Below are positions 1-8,461 of a stretch of DNA of 41,560 bases, piece after piece (positions within the stretch are counted from its first letter, which is position 1; every line of letters starts with the position of its first letter). The stretch covers positions 1 through 41,560 of the forward strand of contig JAJFIJ010000112.1 in the NCBI GenBank assembly GCA_021775105.1, in the 5' to 3' direction. Source of the stretch: Rhodospirillales bacterium. GTDB taxonomy: Bacteria > Pseudomonadota > Alphaproteobacteria > Rhodospirillales > Casp-alpha2. The position numbers and the translations under genes were made by a program. The notes beneath the pieces were generated by a model. That model saw nothing but the letters and a program-made list of their open reading frames with translations, did not search any database and was not told the origin of the DNA.

Positions 1-1
1 G

Positions 2-1906
2 CAGGGTAAGGAGCGGGCCGGAATTGAGCGGGCCATGGGTGGCGGCGGTTTCGGCGCGGGAAAATTCGCGCCGGTCATCTACAAAAAATTCATTGAACTG
101 ATTGCCCAGCAGCAAACCTTTTTTGGTGTTTTCAATATCTACGGCACGGAACCGCAAAAGGCTTTTTTCAAATCCACCATGGTTGGAGCGGACGTTGATG
201 ATGTTGAACGAATGAGAAAAATTGCCATCAGCAGCATTGAGACAAAAGACACCGAGGGGACTGAAGGCCCATACTGGTTCGCGACGATTACCAAAAAAAT
301 TGATCTGATGAAAAAGGTTGAAGACAAAGTTGCCAACGACCTGAATATGCTAACGACTGCGGTGCAGTCGGATGCCCAGAGCGTCTTTTATATTGCGAGC
401 CTGATCACAATTATCCTTCTGTTGGCAACGGCGGTACTGGTGTTTGTTGTCGTGCGGGGGATTACGCAACCCATTGCCGATATGACAAGTGCGATGTCTG
501 AACTTGCAGACGGTAACAAGACAATTGAAATAACCGGTTCTGATCGGGGAGACGAGATTGGATCAATGGCGACGGCAGTGGAAGTTTTCAAAGCGAATAT
601 GATCCGGGCCGATCAGATGGGCGAAGAGCAGCAACAGGCCCAAAAAGCCAGAGAACAACGCCAGATGCTTATCGATGAGTACATCAGTGATTTCGAATTG
701 ACGATGATGACGGTTCTGGAAGGTATGGAAAATGCGGACTCCACCATGAAAAGAACCGCCGACGAGATGAATGCGGGCGCGCAGGATACGACATCTCAGG
801 CGACAACTGTCGCCGCCGCTGCCGAACAGGCGTCCGTCAATGTGCAGACAGTTGCCGCTGCAACTGAAGAGTTGTCTGCATCGATCCGTGAAATCGCCTT
901 GCAGGTTAATCATTCAACCGAAATTACGGCGCAAGCAGTGAACAGTGCTAACAGTACAATGGAGGAGGTGCAGGAACTTGAAGGGTTGGTCGAGAAGATT
1001 GGCGATGTTGTTGAACTGATCTCCGATATCGCCGAACAAACCAATCTTCTGGCGCTTAACGCGACGATTGAAGCGGCAAGAGCAGGGGAGTCCGGCAAGG
1101 GCTTCGCCGTCGTTGCTTCCGAAGTAAAAAACCTTGCCAATCAGACGGCCCGGGCAACGGATGAAATCGGTCGTCAGATTTCCGATGTGCAGCAGTCGAC
1201 GGGGAAATCTGTAACTTCTATTCGGACGATTGCCGAGGTCATAAACAAGGTTAATGAAGTTGCAACCTCAATTTCGGCGGCAGTCGAAGAGCAGGATGCA
1301 GCGACACGCGAGATCGCCTCCAATGTTGAGCAGGCATCTGCCGGGACAACAGAGGTCTCTTCCTCAATTATCCTGGTTACGGAGTCAGCGAACAAGTCAC
1401 TTGAACTGGCAAAAGGGATAGAAGGATCATCTGAGACTCTTTCCGAGCAGACAGTGGCTTTGAACTTAAATGTTGAGCGGTTTCTGAACAATGTCCGTGC
1501 AGCCGACGGTGGTGACCCGGATCAACTTATCATCTGGAATCGTGAAATTGAAGTTGGGCATGAACTTATAGACGAGGAACATCAGAAAGTAATCGGTGTT
1601 ATCAATCAGCTATACACATCCGTAAGGTCCGGGGCGAACGAATCGACCATTGATAAAGCCTATAAGGAAATGAAGGACTATACGAACTATCACTTTACCC
1701 ATGAAGAGCAGGTTATGGAAAAAGTGAATTATCCGGAAACTGAACGGCACAAGACTCAGCACCGGCAGTTTATTGAACGGATGGAAACGGTCTACGACGA
1801 ATTCAAGTCAGGGAGTGATCCGTCTGGTAAATCACTTCTCAATCTGCTCGGCAGCTGGTGGACAACCCATATTAAAACGTTCGACACGAAGCTCGCCGAT
1901 TATTGA
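2..1906 (+). CDS. Methyl-accepting chemotaxis protein with NIT sensor and C-terminal hemerythrin domain (5' end outside window)
   Basis: Membrane chemoreceptor that would signal to CheA/CheW. The frame is open to the left edge: codons before the first ATG (position 35) read [11 protein letters not shown], typical of the nitrate/nitrite-sensing NIT domain, so the gene starts upstream and position 35 is not the true start. Counting from that ATG: rest of the NIT domain to about 110, one membrane segment 117-140, HAMP about 141-193, MCP signalling domain about 245-490 with the hairpin tip near [20 protein letters not shown], then a bacteriohemerythrin domain about 500-620. All hemerythrin iron ligands are visible: EEHQK, YHFTHEE, RHKTQH and HIKTFD. 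Hemerythrin binds O2 at a di-iron site, so the receptor probably senses oxygen or redox through the C-terminus in addition to a periplasmic ligand. The next gene has the same C-terminal domain. Confidence 0.93.
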   Translation, partial: QGKERAGIERAMGGGGFGAGKFAPVIYKKFIELIAQQQTFFGVFNIYGTEPQKAFFKSTMVGADVDDVERMRKIAISSIETKDTEGTEGPYWFATITKKIDLMKKVEDKVANDLNMLTTAVQSDAQSVFYIASLITIILLLATAVLVFVVVRGITQPIADMTSAMSELADGNKTIEITGSDRGDEIGSMATAVEVFKANMIRADQMGEEQQQAQKAREQRQMLIDEYISDFELTMMTVLEGMENADSTMKRTADEMNAGAQDTTSQATTVAAAAEQASVNVQTVAAATEELSASIREIALQVNHSTEITAQAVNSANSTMEEVQELEGLVEKIGDVVELISDIAEQTNLLALNATIEAARAGESGKGFAVVASEVKNLANQTARATDEIGRQISDVQQSTGKSVTSIRTIAEVINKVNEVATSISAAVEEQDAATREIASNVEQASAGTTEVSSSIILVTESANKSLELAKGIEGSSETLSEQTVALNLNVERFLNNVRAADGGDPDQLIIWNREIEVGHELIDEEHQKVIGVINQLYTSVRSGANESTIDKAYKEMKDYTNYHFTHEEQVMEKVNYPETERHKTQHRQFIERMETVYDEFKSGSDPSGKSLLNLLGSWWTTHIKTFDTKLADY

Positions 1907-1999
1907 AATTGGGAGTGTTGTTGATAGCCATAGGCCGGGATTTCAGATTTTTGTGGGATTTGGCCATTGTTATTGAATATCGCTAAGCGGGATTTTTTC

Positions 2000-4579
2000 A
2001 TGAGCCAAAGTTCAATCGAATTTCTTAAAACCCGATATATCCTGGTTCTATTCGTTCTCGGATTATTGGCTCTTGCCAATTATGTTCTGCTTGATGTTGT
2101 TATCGCCAGTCAGAAAACCGGGGCGGCAGAAGTCAATATCTCCGGGCGTCAGCGAATGCTGTCGCAGCGCATAGTTCTGTTGAGTCAACAACTCTATTCC
2201 CAGAGGGACCGGGAACCAAATCCGGAAATTCTCTTGGATCTGGGTCAGGCAATTGAACTCATGCGCAAATCGCACAGGACGCTCACGCTTGGTGACGCCA
2301 GTCTGGGAGTGATGCCTCCCGCGTCCGAAGAACTGAAAACCCTGTATTTTGGCCCCCGCATGTTTGTCAATTCCGAGGTTCAGTCATTTCTGGCGATGGC
2401 CGTCGTGCAGTACAATACAGCAGCGGCGGGTATACATGAGATGCACGGCTTTGATTTTGATGTTAAAAAATTTCTTGAAAATCTCGATTCTGTGGTCAGC
2501 CAATATCAGCTTGAAAGTGAAACCAGAATCGCCAAGCTTCAGTCTTATCAGGCTACGGCATTTTTTGTCACCATACTTGTTCTGATCGGAGCCGGGCTGA
2601 TGGTTTTTCGACCGATGGTCGCACGTGTTCGGAAATACATGCTCGAACTCACCGAGGCGGAGGAAAGGTTTCGGTCGATCACTAATTCTTCCACAGTGGC
2701 AATGGTTGTCGCCGTCGATTACAGCGGGATGATTATTTTCTGGAATCCTGCCGCACAAAGAATTTTTGGATATAGTGAAAAGGAAATTCAGGGTCGCCCG
2801 TTGACCGATATCATGCCCGAACGGTATCGCGATGCGCACTGTCGGGGATTTGAACGGGCCGCACATTCAGATGACCATTCCGTGATTGGCAAAACCATTG
2901 ATGTCCACGGACTTAAAAAAGACGGAACGGAATTTCCCATTGAATTGTCTCTGGGTATGTGGCGGCAGGATGGGAAGAAATACTTCAGCGCGATTATTCA
3001 CGATATAACCAAACGCAAACGGGCAGAGACGGCGCTGAGGGAAAGTGAAGAGCGGTTTCGGTCAATTACCAAATCATCTTCAAATGCGATGATTATTGCC
3101 GTTGACCAATCGGGCGCAGTGATTTCCTGGAATCCGGCAGCGGAAAAAGCGTTCGGATACAGTGAGGCGGAAATTCTTGGCCAGCCCCTGATTGATATCA
3201 TTCCCGAACGTCATAAAACCGCCCATGAACAGGGTTTCCGACGGGCGGCAAATTCCGGAGACTATCATATTCTGGGGAAATCGGTCGAAATTCACGCGCT
3301 TCGAAGGAACGGTGAAGAGTTCCCCATAGAACTGTCGCTCGGGACCTGGAAACAGGACGACAAGAAGTATTTCAGCGCGATTATTCACGATATTACGGAT
3401 CGCAAGCAGGCGGAGGCGCAGTTGCGCGATGCCAAAGACGATGCCGAAAAAGCCAACGAGGCAAAATCAGAATTCCTTGCCAACATGAGCCACGAATTGC
3501 GAACGCCTTTGAATGCCGTTCTCGGGTTTGCCCAAATGCTTCAGTATGATCCGAACAATCCGCTTTCACCGGCACAAGGGGAAAACATCGGACACATCAT
3601 GGAGGGTGGCAACCATCTTCTGGCACTGGTCAACGATATCCTGGATCTGGCGGGCATTGAGGCTGACAAGGTAACGTTTGCCCTGGAGGACATAAACATT
3701 AACGACGTCATGGTCGATTGTGTCGCTCTGACAACACCTTTGGGAGAGCCGCGCGGCATAACAATCATTGATCAATTCAATGACGGTCTTTCGACGTTCA
3801 TCAGAACCGACCGACGACGATGCAAGCAGATATTGCTTAACCTGCTATCCAATGCGGTCAAATTCAACACCGATGGCGGAACGGTGACGGTTGCTGGTGA
3901 AGAGGCGGAACCCGGTTTTTATCGTATGTCAGTTTCTGACACCGGGGTGGGTATCGCCAAAAAAGATTATGCCGATGTTTTCCAGATATTCCATCGCCTT
4001 GGGGCCAACTCGATGGTCGCCAGGGAAGGTACGGGTATCGGTCTGGCAGTGACCAAGTTGCTTGTTGAGAGAATGGCCGGACGGATTGGATTCGAGAGTG
4101 AGAAGGGAGTTGGCAGCAACTTTTGGGTGGAATTGCCGCTGGCGTCAAATCAGGATGTTTTCATCTGGACCGACGCCCTTCGCGTTGGGGTTGATGCCAT
4201 AGACAAGGACCACCAGGTTCTCGTCTCCCTGCTAAACAAGATTGCGTGTGAACCCGCTGGCGGCGAGGAATTGGGGTCGATTATCAACGAACTGGTTGAC
4301 TATACCCGCTATCACTTCGAGCGTGAAGAAATGATCATGCAGGTCTGTGACTATCCGGCCCTGGAGGAACATTGTGGGTTGCATCGCGATATTGCTGTCC
4401 AAATGAACAACATTGCTGAACAATGGTACAAAACCCGAGACCCGGTCATCCTTCAACGACTGCGTGCACTTTTGCGCCATTGGTTGTTCGATCACGTCGT
4501 AAACGCAGATACTCAGATTTCCCAATACGCCAATGGAAAGGATCAGGCGATACGGAATTTATTGGAGCCGCTTGGATAG
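2000..4579 (+). CDS. Membrane sensor histidine kinase: PilJ-type sensor, two PAS domains, HisKA/HATPase, C-terminal hemerythrin
   Basis: Hybrid-looking sensor kinase without a receiver domain. From the ATG at 2000: membrane segment about 12-34; periplasmic PilJ-type/type IV pili MCP N-terminal domain with the hallmark SGRQRMLSQR; second membrane segment about 187-206; PAS about 222-335; a closely similar second PAS about 348-462; HisKA with phospho-acceptor His about 498 in NMSHELRTPLN; HATPase with DTGVGIA and GTGIGLAVTK; and a bacteriohemerythrin domain about 720-850 with ligands in KDHQ, YHFEREE, EEHCGLH and FDHVVNAD. A TTG at 1967 is in frame, but the ATG at 2000 opens directly onto the first membrane helix and is preferred. 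The partner response regulator is not in the window. Oxygen or redox sensing through the di-iron domain is inferred from the family. Confidence 0.92.
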   Translation: MSQSSIEFLKTRYILVLFVLGLLALANYVLLDVVIASQKTGAAEVNISGRQRMLSQRIVLLSQQLYSQRDREPNPEILLDLGQAIELMRKSHRTLTLGDASLGVMPPASEELKTLYFGPRMFVNSEVQSFLAMAVVQYNTAAAGIHEMHGFDFDVKKFLENLDSVVSQYQLESETRIAKLQSYQATAFFVTILVLIGAGLMVFRPMVARVRKYMLELTEAEERFRSITNSSTVAMVVAVDYSGMIIFWNPAAQRIFGYSEKEIQGRPLTDIMPERYRDAHCRGFERAAHSDDHSVIGKTIDVHGLKKDGTEFPIELSLGMWRQDGKKYFSAIIHDITKRKRAETALRESEERFRSITKSSSNAMIIAVDQSGAVISWNPAAEKAFGYSEAEILGQPLIDIIPERHKTAHEQGFRRAANSGDYHILGKSVEIHALRRNGEEFPIELSLGTWKQDDKKYFSAIIHDITDRKQAEAQLRDAKDDAEKANEAKSEFLANMSHELRTPLNAVLGFAQMLQYDPNNPLSPAQGENIGHIMEGGNHLLALVNDILDLAGIEADKVTFALEDININDVMVDCVALTTPLGEPRGITIIDQFNDGLSTFIRTDRRRCKQILLNLLSNAVKFNTDGGTVTVAGEEAEPGFYRMSVSDTGVGIAKKDYADVFQIFHRLGANSMVAREGTGIGLAVTKLLVERMAGRIGFESEKGVGSNFWVELPLASNQDVFIWTDALRVGVDAIDKDHQVLVSLLNKIACEPAGGEELGSIINELVDYTRYHFEREEMIMQVCDYPALEEHCGLHRDIAVQMNNIAEQWYKTRDPVILQRLRALLRHWLFDHVVNADTQISQYANGKDQAIRNLLEPLG

Positions 4580-4602
4580 CTCCACTGTTTTACTGAACCC
4601 GG

Positions 4603-4692
4603 TCACTCATCAAACATCTTGTCGATTTTGTCCTGAGAAGTTCCCGGTCCGCCAATCACCGGCCTGTGCAATCTGATGTCGCCGTCAAGCCG
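4603..4692 (-). pseudogene. Detached C-terminal tail of the CheZ-like gene
   Basis: Directly after the TAG at 4693-4695 the same minus-strand frame continues for 29 codons to TGA (4603-4605). It ends in ...GTSQDKIDKMFDE, an acidic helix of the kind that ends CheZ and binds CheY. The continuity in phase and the family-like ending indicate that the TAG interrupts a formerly longer gene (4603-5142). Confidence 0.7.
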
Positions 4693-5142
4693 CTAGATGG
4701 ATTTGGTTTCTGCCGGCAGCGCCGCCACCCCGTCTTTGCCAAGGATAACGACCAGAGAATTCAGCGTTCCTTCGATCAGATTGATGGTCTTGGCGATTTT
4801 GGAGATTCGTAGGCCGGTAATATCGTGGAATGTGCAGGCATCGAAAATCCGGTTCACCTGCGCATCAATTTCCTCAAGCATGGGTTTGGCACCACCAAAC
4901 GTGATTTCCTTCAGAAGCCTGTTGTTGACGTTTTGGACAGCTTCTGTCGGACGCATGATTTCCTCGATCGCCGAGGTGGTTTCTTCGGCAATGGAGTTTA
5001 ATTGATCAGCCGCCGAGTCGAGCAGATTCGAATCACCGTCGGGATGATGAATTGAGACAAGCTCGGTTTTGATTTTCTGAATGGTTTCAAAGAGTCCGAC
5101 AATTTCGTGCTGTAATACGTCGAGATTTGAGTCGCCTTTCAC
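4693..5142 (-). CDS. CheZ-like chemotaxis phosphatase, truncated by an in-frame TAG and lacking the catalytic Gln
   Basis: Helical CheZ-family protein (CheY-P phosphatase in chemotaxis). The long helical bundle is recognisable (ADQLNSIAEETTSAIEE, RPTEAVQNVNNRL), as is the active-site helix ACTFHDITGLRISK. The Asp matching E. coli CheZ D143 is present, but the position of catalytic Q147 is Leu (codon CTA at 4810-4812, one base from CAA). Translation stops at TAG 4693-4695, yet the same frame stays open and CheZ-like to a TGA at 4603. GTG at 5142 is the preferred start because AAGGAG (5152-5157) lies 9 nt upstream; an in-frame ATG at 5193 is the alternative. The gene converges on the hemerythrin kinase, next to the MCP. 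Given both defects, phosphatase function is doubtful. Confidence 0.8.
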   Translation of the reverse strand: MKGDSNLDVLQHEIVGLFETIQKIKTELVSIHHPDGDSNLLDSAADQLNSIAEETTSAIEEIMRPTEAVQNVNNRLLKEITFGGAKPMLEEIDAQVNRIFDACTFHDITGLRISKIAKTINLIEGTLNSLVVILGKDGVAALPAETKSI

Positions 5143-5246
5143 TTGAAAGTACTCCTTCTGCCTGCCCACATTAGGGTAAGGACTGAACGACATGGTGTTC
5201 AAGTCTGTAAATGTGAATTCTGGAGGATCAGAAATGGAGGTGGGCG

Positions 5247-5642
5247 ATGGAAAAAATCACTAAAACGGATTCAGAGTGGCGTGAGCAGTTAACTGACGAA
5301 CAATACTACGTTTGTCGGGGCAAAGGGACGGAGCGGGCCTTTAGCGGGAACTATGATAACTGCAAGGACGCAGGAGTTTATCACTGTGTCTGCTGTGATC
5401 ATCCGCTGTTTTTATCTGATGCCAAATTTGATTCCGGTACCGGATGGCCCAGTTTTTATGCGCCGATATCCGAAGACGCCGTTCTGGAAGAAGAGGACAA
5501 CGGGTTCTTCATGCGCCGAACAGAAACGCTTTGTGCCAGATGCGACGCTCATCTGGGCCATGTCTTTCCGGACGGTCCACAACCCACCGGTCTGCGTTAC
5601 TGCATGAATTCAGCAGCACTGGTATTGAAATCGGAAACATGA
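5247..5642 (+). CDS. msrB: Peptide-methionine (R)-S-oxide reductase MsrB
   Basis: Repairs methionine-R-sulfoxide in oxidised proteins, recycled by thioredoxin. The 131-residue single-domain form shows both zinc-binding pairs (CVCC near 48-51, CARC near 97-100), the substrate motif [10 protein letters not shown], the [10 protein letters not shown] loop and the catalytic cysteine in RYCMNSAAL. The ATG at 5247 is preceded by GGAGGTGG; another ATG 13 nt upstream is out of frame. It is transcribed divergently from the CheZ-like gene and probably has its own promoter in the short gap. Cytoplasmic, since no signal peptide is seen. Confidence 0.96.
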   Translation: MEKITKTDSEWREQLTDEQYYVCRGKGTERAFSGNYDNCKDAGVYHCVCCDHPLFLSDAKFDSGTGWPSFYAPISEDAVLEEEDNGFFMRRTETLCARCDAHLGHVFPDGPQPTGLRYCMNSAALVLKSET

Positions 5643-5656
5643 CGGGATCTTTATTA

Positions 5657-6010
5657 TCAAACTCTGGAATTATGGTCAGGTGAATACAGGCTGATTCCAA
5701 ATATCTCCCGACCCTTTGCGTCAAAACATTGACCGTTCAGGCTGAGCACAAACGGCTGGCGAATCAGGCAGCGTGTCAGTCTTTCCGCCCCGTAAGGAGA
5801 GATGCCGTTCAGGTCCACGGAAATCCGCATTTCGGTGCCAATTAAGCCGATCAGGTGGCCGGGGTCGCCGGTGTGGCGTTCCAGCGTCTCTGACAGGTGG
5901 GCGAGAACCTGGCTTCCCGGTCGCACGACCAGATTCAACGTGAACCGTCGCAGTTCAATTATTTCAGAAGATGAAAACCGGGTTAATCGGTCAGGATTGG
6001 AGGAGGTCAT
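5657..6010 (-). CDS. Hypothetical protein, 117 residues
   Basis: No family recognised. The ORF converges tail to tail with msrB (14-nt gap). The product is soluble, mildly basic and without membrane segment or signal peptide; the middle (GTEMRISVDLNGISPYGAERL) and C-terminal half look like an ordinary folded domain. No clear Shine-Dalgarno sequence precedes the ATG. Plus-strand ORFs overlap this interval but have compositions typical of chance frames, so this is the best-supported reading. It could still be non-coding. Confidence 0.45.
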   Translation of the reverse strand: MTSSNPDRLTRFSSSEIIELRRFTLNLVVRPGSQVLAHLSETLERHTGDPGHLIGLIGTEMRISVDLNGISPYGAERLTRCLIRQPFVLSLNGQCFDAKGREIFGISLYSPDHNSRV

Positions 6011-6214
6011 TATACGTACTCATTGGGCAGACAAAAACAGGGGACGAGGTGGCGCGCAGCATCATCGCTATGCTGCGGGTCATTCGGCCCTTGATAATTC
6101 GTTTGTCCAAAGTACGCATGAGAGAGTGGGTAACACGGGGCTCGCAGACAGTCAAATCCGGAGCCTGGAAATTTCGGAAGGTTTTCGGGAATATGTTTGG
6201 TCGGGCCAGTCCTC
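6011..6214. other. No convincing gene
   Basis: Long open frames exist on both strands here (for example plus 5971-6390 and minus 6010-6522), but neither gives a recognisable product: the plus product is very basic and the minus product is rich in His/Pro/Cys. I see no tRNA, repeat or terminator. The interval may hold the decayed upstream part or promoter of the broken gene that follows. Confidence 0.4.
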
Positions 6215-6734
6215 ATGCTATGGGTAGTCAACAAGAATACATGGCAAAGAGTGGTTGGGGTGATAAGTGTCTGGGCATGGGTTGTCTTGATTGCAGCTAT
6301 TTCCTGTGCCGCCATCCTGTCGGAAGCGATGGCCGGGGATATGGTCCTGAAAATGTCGGGCAACTGGTGCGTGACCGCCTGTTCAGCTAAGACGAGCGGC
6401 AGCGCGTCCAGTTTGAAAACCATGTCACCGGACAGCGAACTGTAGAGATTTTTCGAGCTCCTTCGGAAGACGGCGATATGAAACCTATGCCCTGATCCGT
6501 GATGAAGTTGATGCCAAGCCAATGGAACCCATTCGTGTCAAGGGAATACAGCGAGATGTCAGGCCTTATGCCCTGCAAAACGTGCTCGCCGAACGCGACG
6601 AAAAAAATCGCTTTATTCGTACCGAGGATGAAGGAATACGACTGTTCCTTGATCTCGCCAAAATGAACAAACGCCAGCGTACCAAAGCTGCTAAAAACCT
6701 GGAAAAAGCCGCAGCAAAGCTTCGCGGCACCTAA
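6215..6734 (+). pseudogene. Frameshifted gene for a secreted or periplasmic protein
   Basis: Three consecutive segments in different frames read like one protein. Segment 1 (from ATG 6215) has a long hydrophobic signal-type sequence ending near SEAMAGDMVLKMSGNW (to about 6366). Segment 2, in another frame after TAA 6388-6390, reads DERQRVQFENHVTGQRTVE... to SEDGD (about 6391-6475). Segment 3, in the third frame, reads RYETYALIRDEVDAKP and runs through a charged Lys/Ala-rich C-terminus to TAA 6732-6734. At least two indels (about 6366-6390 and about 6475) would restore one frame. The family is not recognised. The ATG at 6522 could start a 70-residue remnant. Either a true pseudogene or sequence error. 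Confidence 0.55.
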
Positions 6735-6789
6735 AGGGCGAAACGACCTGCCGGGTGCTGATCACCAGTATTTCAGATTAGCCCTGATT

Positions 6790-7254
6790 TCATTCCAATG
6801 GCACAGTGAGGCCAATTTTGGTGGTACTCATGACGACGGATGTGCGAAAGCGTTTGACGTTTGCGTCCTCGAAAAAAAGGCGTTGGGTCAGGGTTTCAAA
6901 ATCCTGCATATCTTTTGCCAGCGCAACCAGGGCAAAGTCTGCTTCGCCCGTAATGTAATAACATTGCTGAACCTGTGGTTCTGCCCGGACTTTTCTGCGA
7001 AAGGCATCAATCTGGTCCAGTCGTTCACGTTCAAGTTCGACCAATATCAGGAAGGTCATGGCGTAGCCGGCGGCTTCAGGTGAAATCAGTGCAGACTCTC
7101 CGGTGATGGCACCGGTGCTTTTCAGATGTTTTATGCGGCGCTGCACCGTTGCCACGGAAGAGCCCGTTTCGTACGCAATGCTCTCAAGCCGTTCACGCGC
7201 GTTCTCCTGCAACATCCGTAAAATGATTATATCAGTGGTGGTCAGCTTGGTCAT
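6790..7254 (-). CDS. Lrp/AsnC family transcriptional regulator
   Basis: 154 residues, the usual length of the family. The N-terminal winged HTH (about 1-55) includes the typical AsnC pattern LDRLxxL-like DIIILRMLQENAR and a recognition helix around SSVATVQRRIKHLKSTGAI. The C-terminal RAM/AsnC ligand-binding domain (about 65-150) contains VQQCYYITGEADFALV and ends in a STTKIGLTVPL strand. Such proteins bind amino acids or related metabolites and act on neighbouring genes. It is divergent from the ABC importer at 7595, so it is the probable local regulator of the catabolic island, comparable in position to DoeX of ectoine-degradation clusters. AGGAAA precedes the ATG at 7254. Confidence 0.93.
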   Translation of the reverse strand: MTKLTTTDIIILRMLQENARERLESIAYETGSSVATVQRRIKHLKSTGAITGESALISPEAAGYAMTFLILVELERERLDQIDAFRRKVRAEPQVQQCYYITGEADFALVALAKDMQDFETLTQRLFFEDANVKRFRTSVVMSTTKIGLTVPLE

Positions 7255-7535
7255 GATTAGTTTCCTACAGCATCGTTCGGAGTTGCGGCGTTTTGCACGT
7301 TTCAGTCTGCATCAAACAGTTTGGTCGAATTTTGGGAAAGTTACTTTCAGAACTGTTCCAAATACATCTTCTTTTAGTTAAATAGACTCAATTTATGATC
7401 AATATCCATCATATACATGTCAAATTTTATAAATTTTTTCAAATAAACTAAAAATTTGACCACTGACAAACTGCCCACCACGATAAGCTTGTTGGCAATA
7501 TCGGGCACAAAAACTGCAATCCAAGGACCCCAGCG
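7255..7535. promoter_or_regulatory. Divergent regulatory region with a 10-bp inverted repeat
   Basis: AT-rich region between the Lrp-type regulator and the importer operon. It holds a perfect inverted repeat, GTCAAATTTT at 7419-7428 and AAAATTTGAC at 7451-7460, separated by 22 nt (about two helical turns, centre to centre about three). The right arm runs into TTGACC, a possible -35. Lrp/AsnC proteins commonly bind such AT-rich, phased repeats, so this is a candidate operator. The assignment is inference. Confidence 0.5.
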
Positions 7536-7598
7536 ATGACGGAACGTAGCTTTCAAGGCACCGCAACAGCGCCTTCAATTCGAGATATTCTGAAATGA
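7536..7598 (+). CDS. Putative 20-codon leader peptide coupled to ehuA
   Basis: ATG at 7536 with AAGGA (7523-7527) 8 nt upstream. The frame encodes MTERSFQGTATAPSIRDILK and stops at TGA 7596-7598, overlapping the ATG of the ABC ATPase gene (7595) as ATGA. The ATPase gene itself has no good Shine-Dalgarno sequence, so its translation may depend on ribosomes finishing this leader. An alternative is that this was the N-terminus of the ATPase gene and is now in another frame. Confidence 0.4.
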   Translation: MTERSFQGTATAPSIRDILK

Positions 7599-8371
7599 AC
7601 AAGATAATCGAGTTTCAGAATGTATCGAAATCCTATGGTGACCTGCAGGTCCTGAAAAATCTCGATATGCATGTTAAAAGCGGAGAAAAGTTGGCGCTTA
7701 TCGGTCCCAGCGGATCCGGAAAAACAACCATCCTCCGGATTTTGATGACTCTTGAAACTATTGACAACGGCCATGTGACCGTGGACGGCGACTATTTATG
7801 GCATCAGAAAGTGGACGAAAATCTGGTGCCTGCCAGTGAAAAACACCTGCACAAGATGCGGCAGAGTATTGGTATGGTTTTTCAGCAATTTAATCTGTTT
7901 CCCCACTTGACGGCCCTTGCCAATATCGAGCAACCGCAGATATTGATTAAGGAAAAAGATAAAACTGACGCAAAAAACAAGGCTCAGGAACTTCTCAATC
8001 TGGTCGGGCTTGAAGACAAACAGAGCCATTTCCCCCATCAGCTTTCCGGCGGTCAGCAGCAACGTGTTGCCATTGCCCGGGCGTTGGCCATGGACCCCAA
8101 AATAATGTTGTTTGATGAAGTTACTTCGGCCCTAGACCCCGAACTGGTTGATGAGGTGCTGACCGTTCTACGTGTGTTGGCCGCAAATTCGGACACAACC
8201 ATGTTGACTGTTACACATGAGATGAATTTTGCCCGTGAATTCGCCGATCGGGTGCTCTTCTTCGAAAAAGGCCAGATCGTTGAATCCGGCCCGCCAGAGA
8301 AAATTTTCACGACTCCGCAGGAACCCAGAACCAAGGATTTTCTCAAGAAATTTATCGGAGATATTGTTTAG
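7595..8371 (+). CDS. ehuA: EhuA-like ABC transporter ATP-binding protein (ectoine/polar amino acid family)
   Basis: ATPase subunit of a periplasmic-binding-protein-dependent importer. Walker A GPSGSGKTT (about 39-47), Q-loop VFQQFNLFPHL, signature LSGGQQQRVAIARAL, Walker B IMLFDE and the switch His in TVTHEM are all intact. The insertion between Walker A and the Q-loop (DGDYLWHQKV to HLHKMRQSIG) and the TTILRILMTLE helix resemble EhuA of ectoine/hydroxyectoine importers more than general GlnQ-type ATPases. Gene order ATPase-SBP-permease-permease matches ehuABCD. The weak ribosome binding site and the ATGA overlap with a short upstream ORF suggest translational coupling. The actual substrate is unproven. 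Confidence 0.85.
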   Translation: MNKIIEFQNVSKSYGDLQVLKNLDMHVKSGEKLALIGPSGSGKTTILRILMTLETIDNGHVTVDGDYLWHQKVDENLVPASEKHLHKMRQSIGMVFQQFNLFPHLTALANIEQPQILIKEKDKTDAKNKAQELLNLVGLEDKQSHFPHQLSGGQQQRVAIARALAMDPKIMLFDEVTSALDPELVDEVLTVLRVLAANSDTTMLTVTHEMNFAREFADRVLFFEKGQIVESGPPEKIFTTPQEPRTKDFLKKFIGDIV

Positions 8372-8461
8372 GTATCAAATATCAAAATACGAATGATGTA
8401 ATACGTCATCAAATGAGTTCGCGGCACAATAAACGGTAATTAAACAAGAAAGGGAAAGACA

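Noticed and set aside
5802-6522. Overlapping plus- and minus-strand ORFs of 139-170 codons
   Set aside because: No recognisable domains, compositions look like chance frames, and they conflict with the better-supported minus-strand 117-residue ORF and the frameshifted gene.
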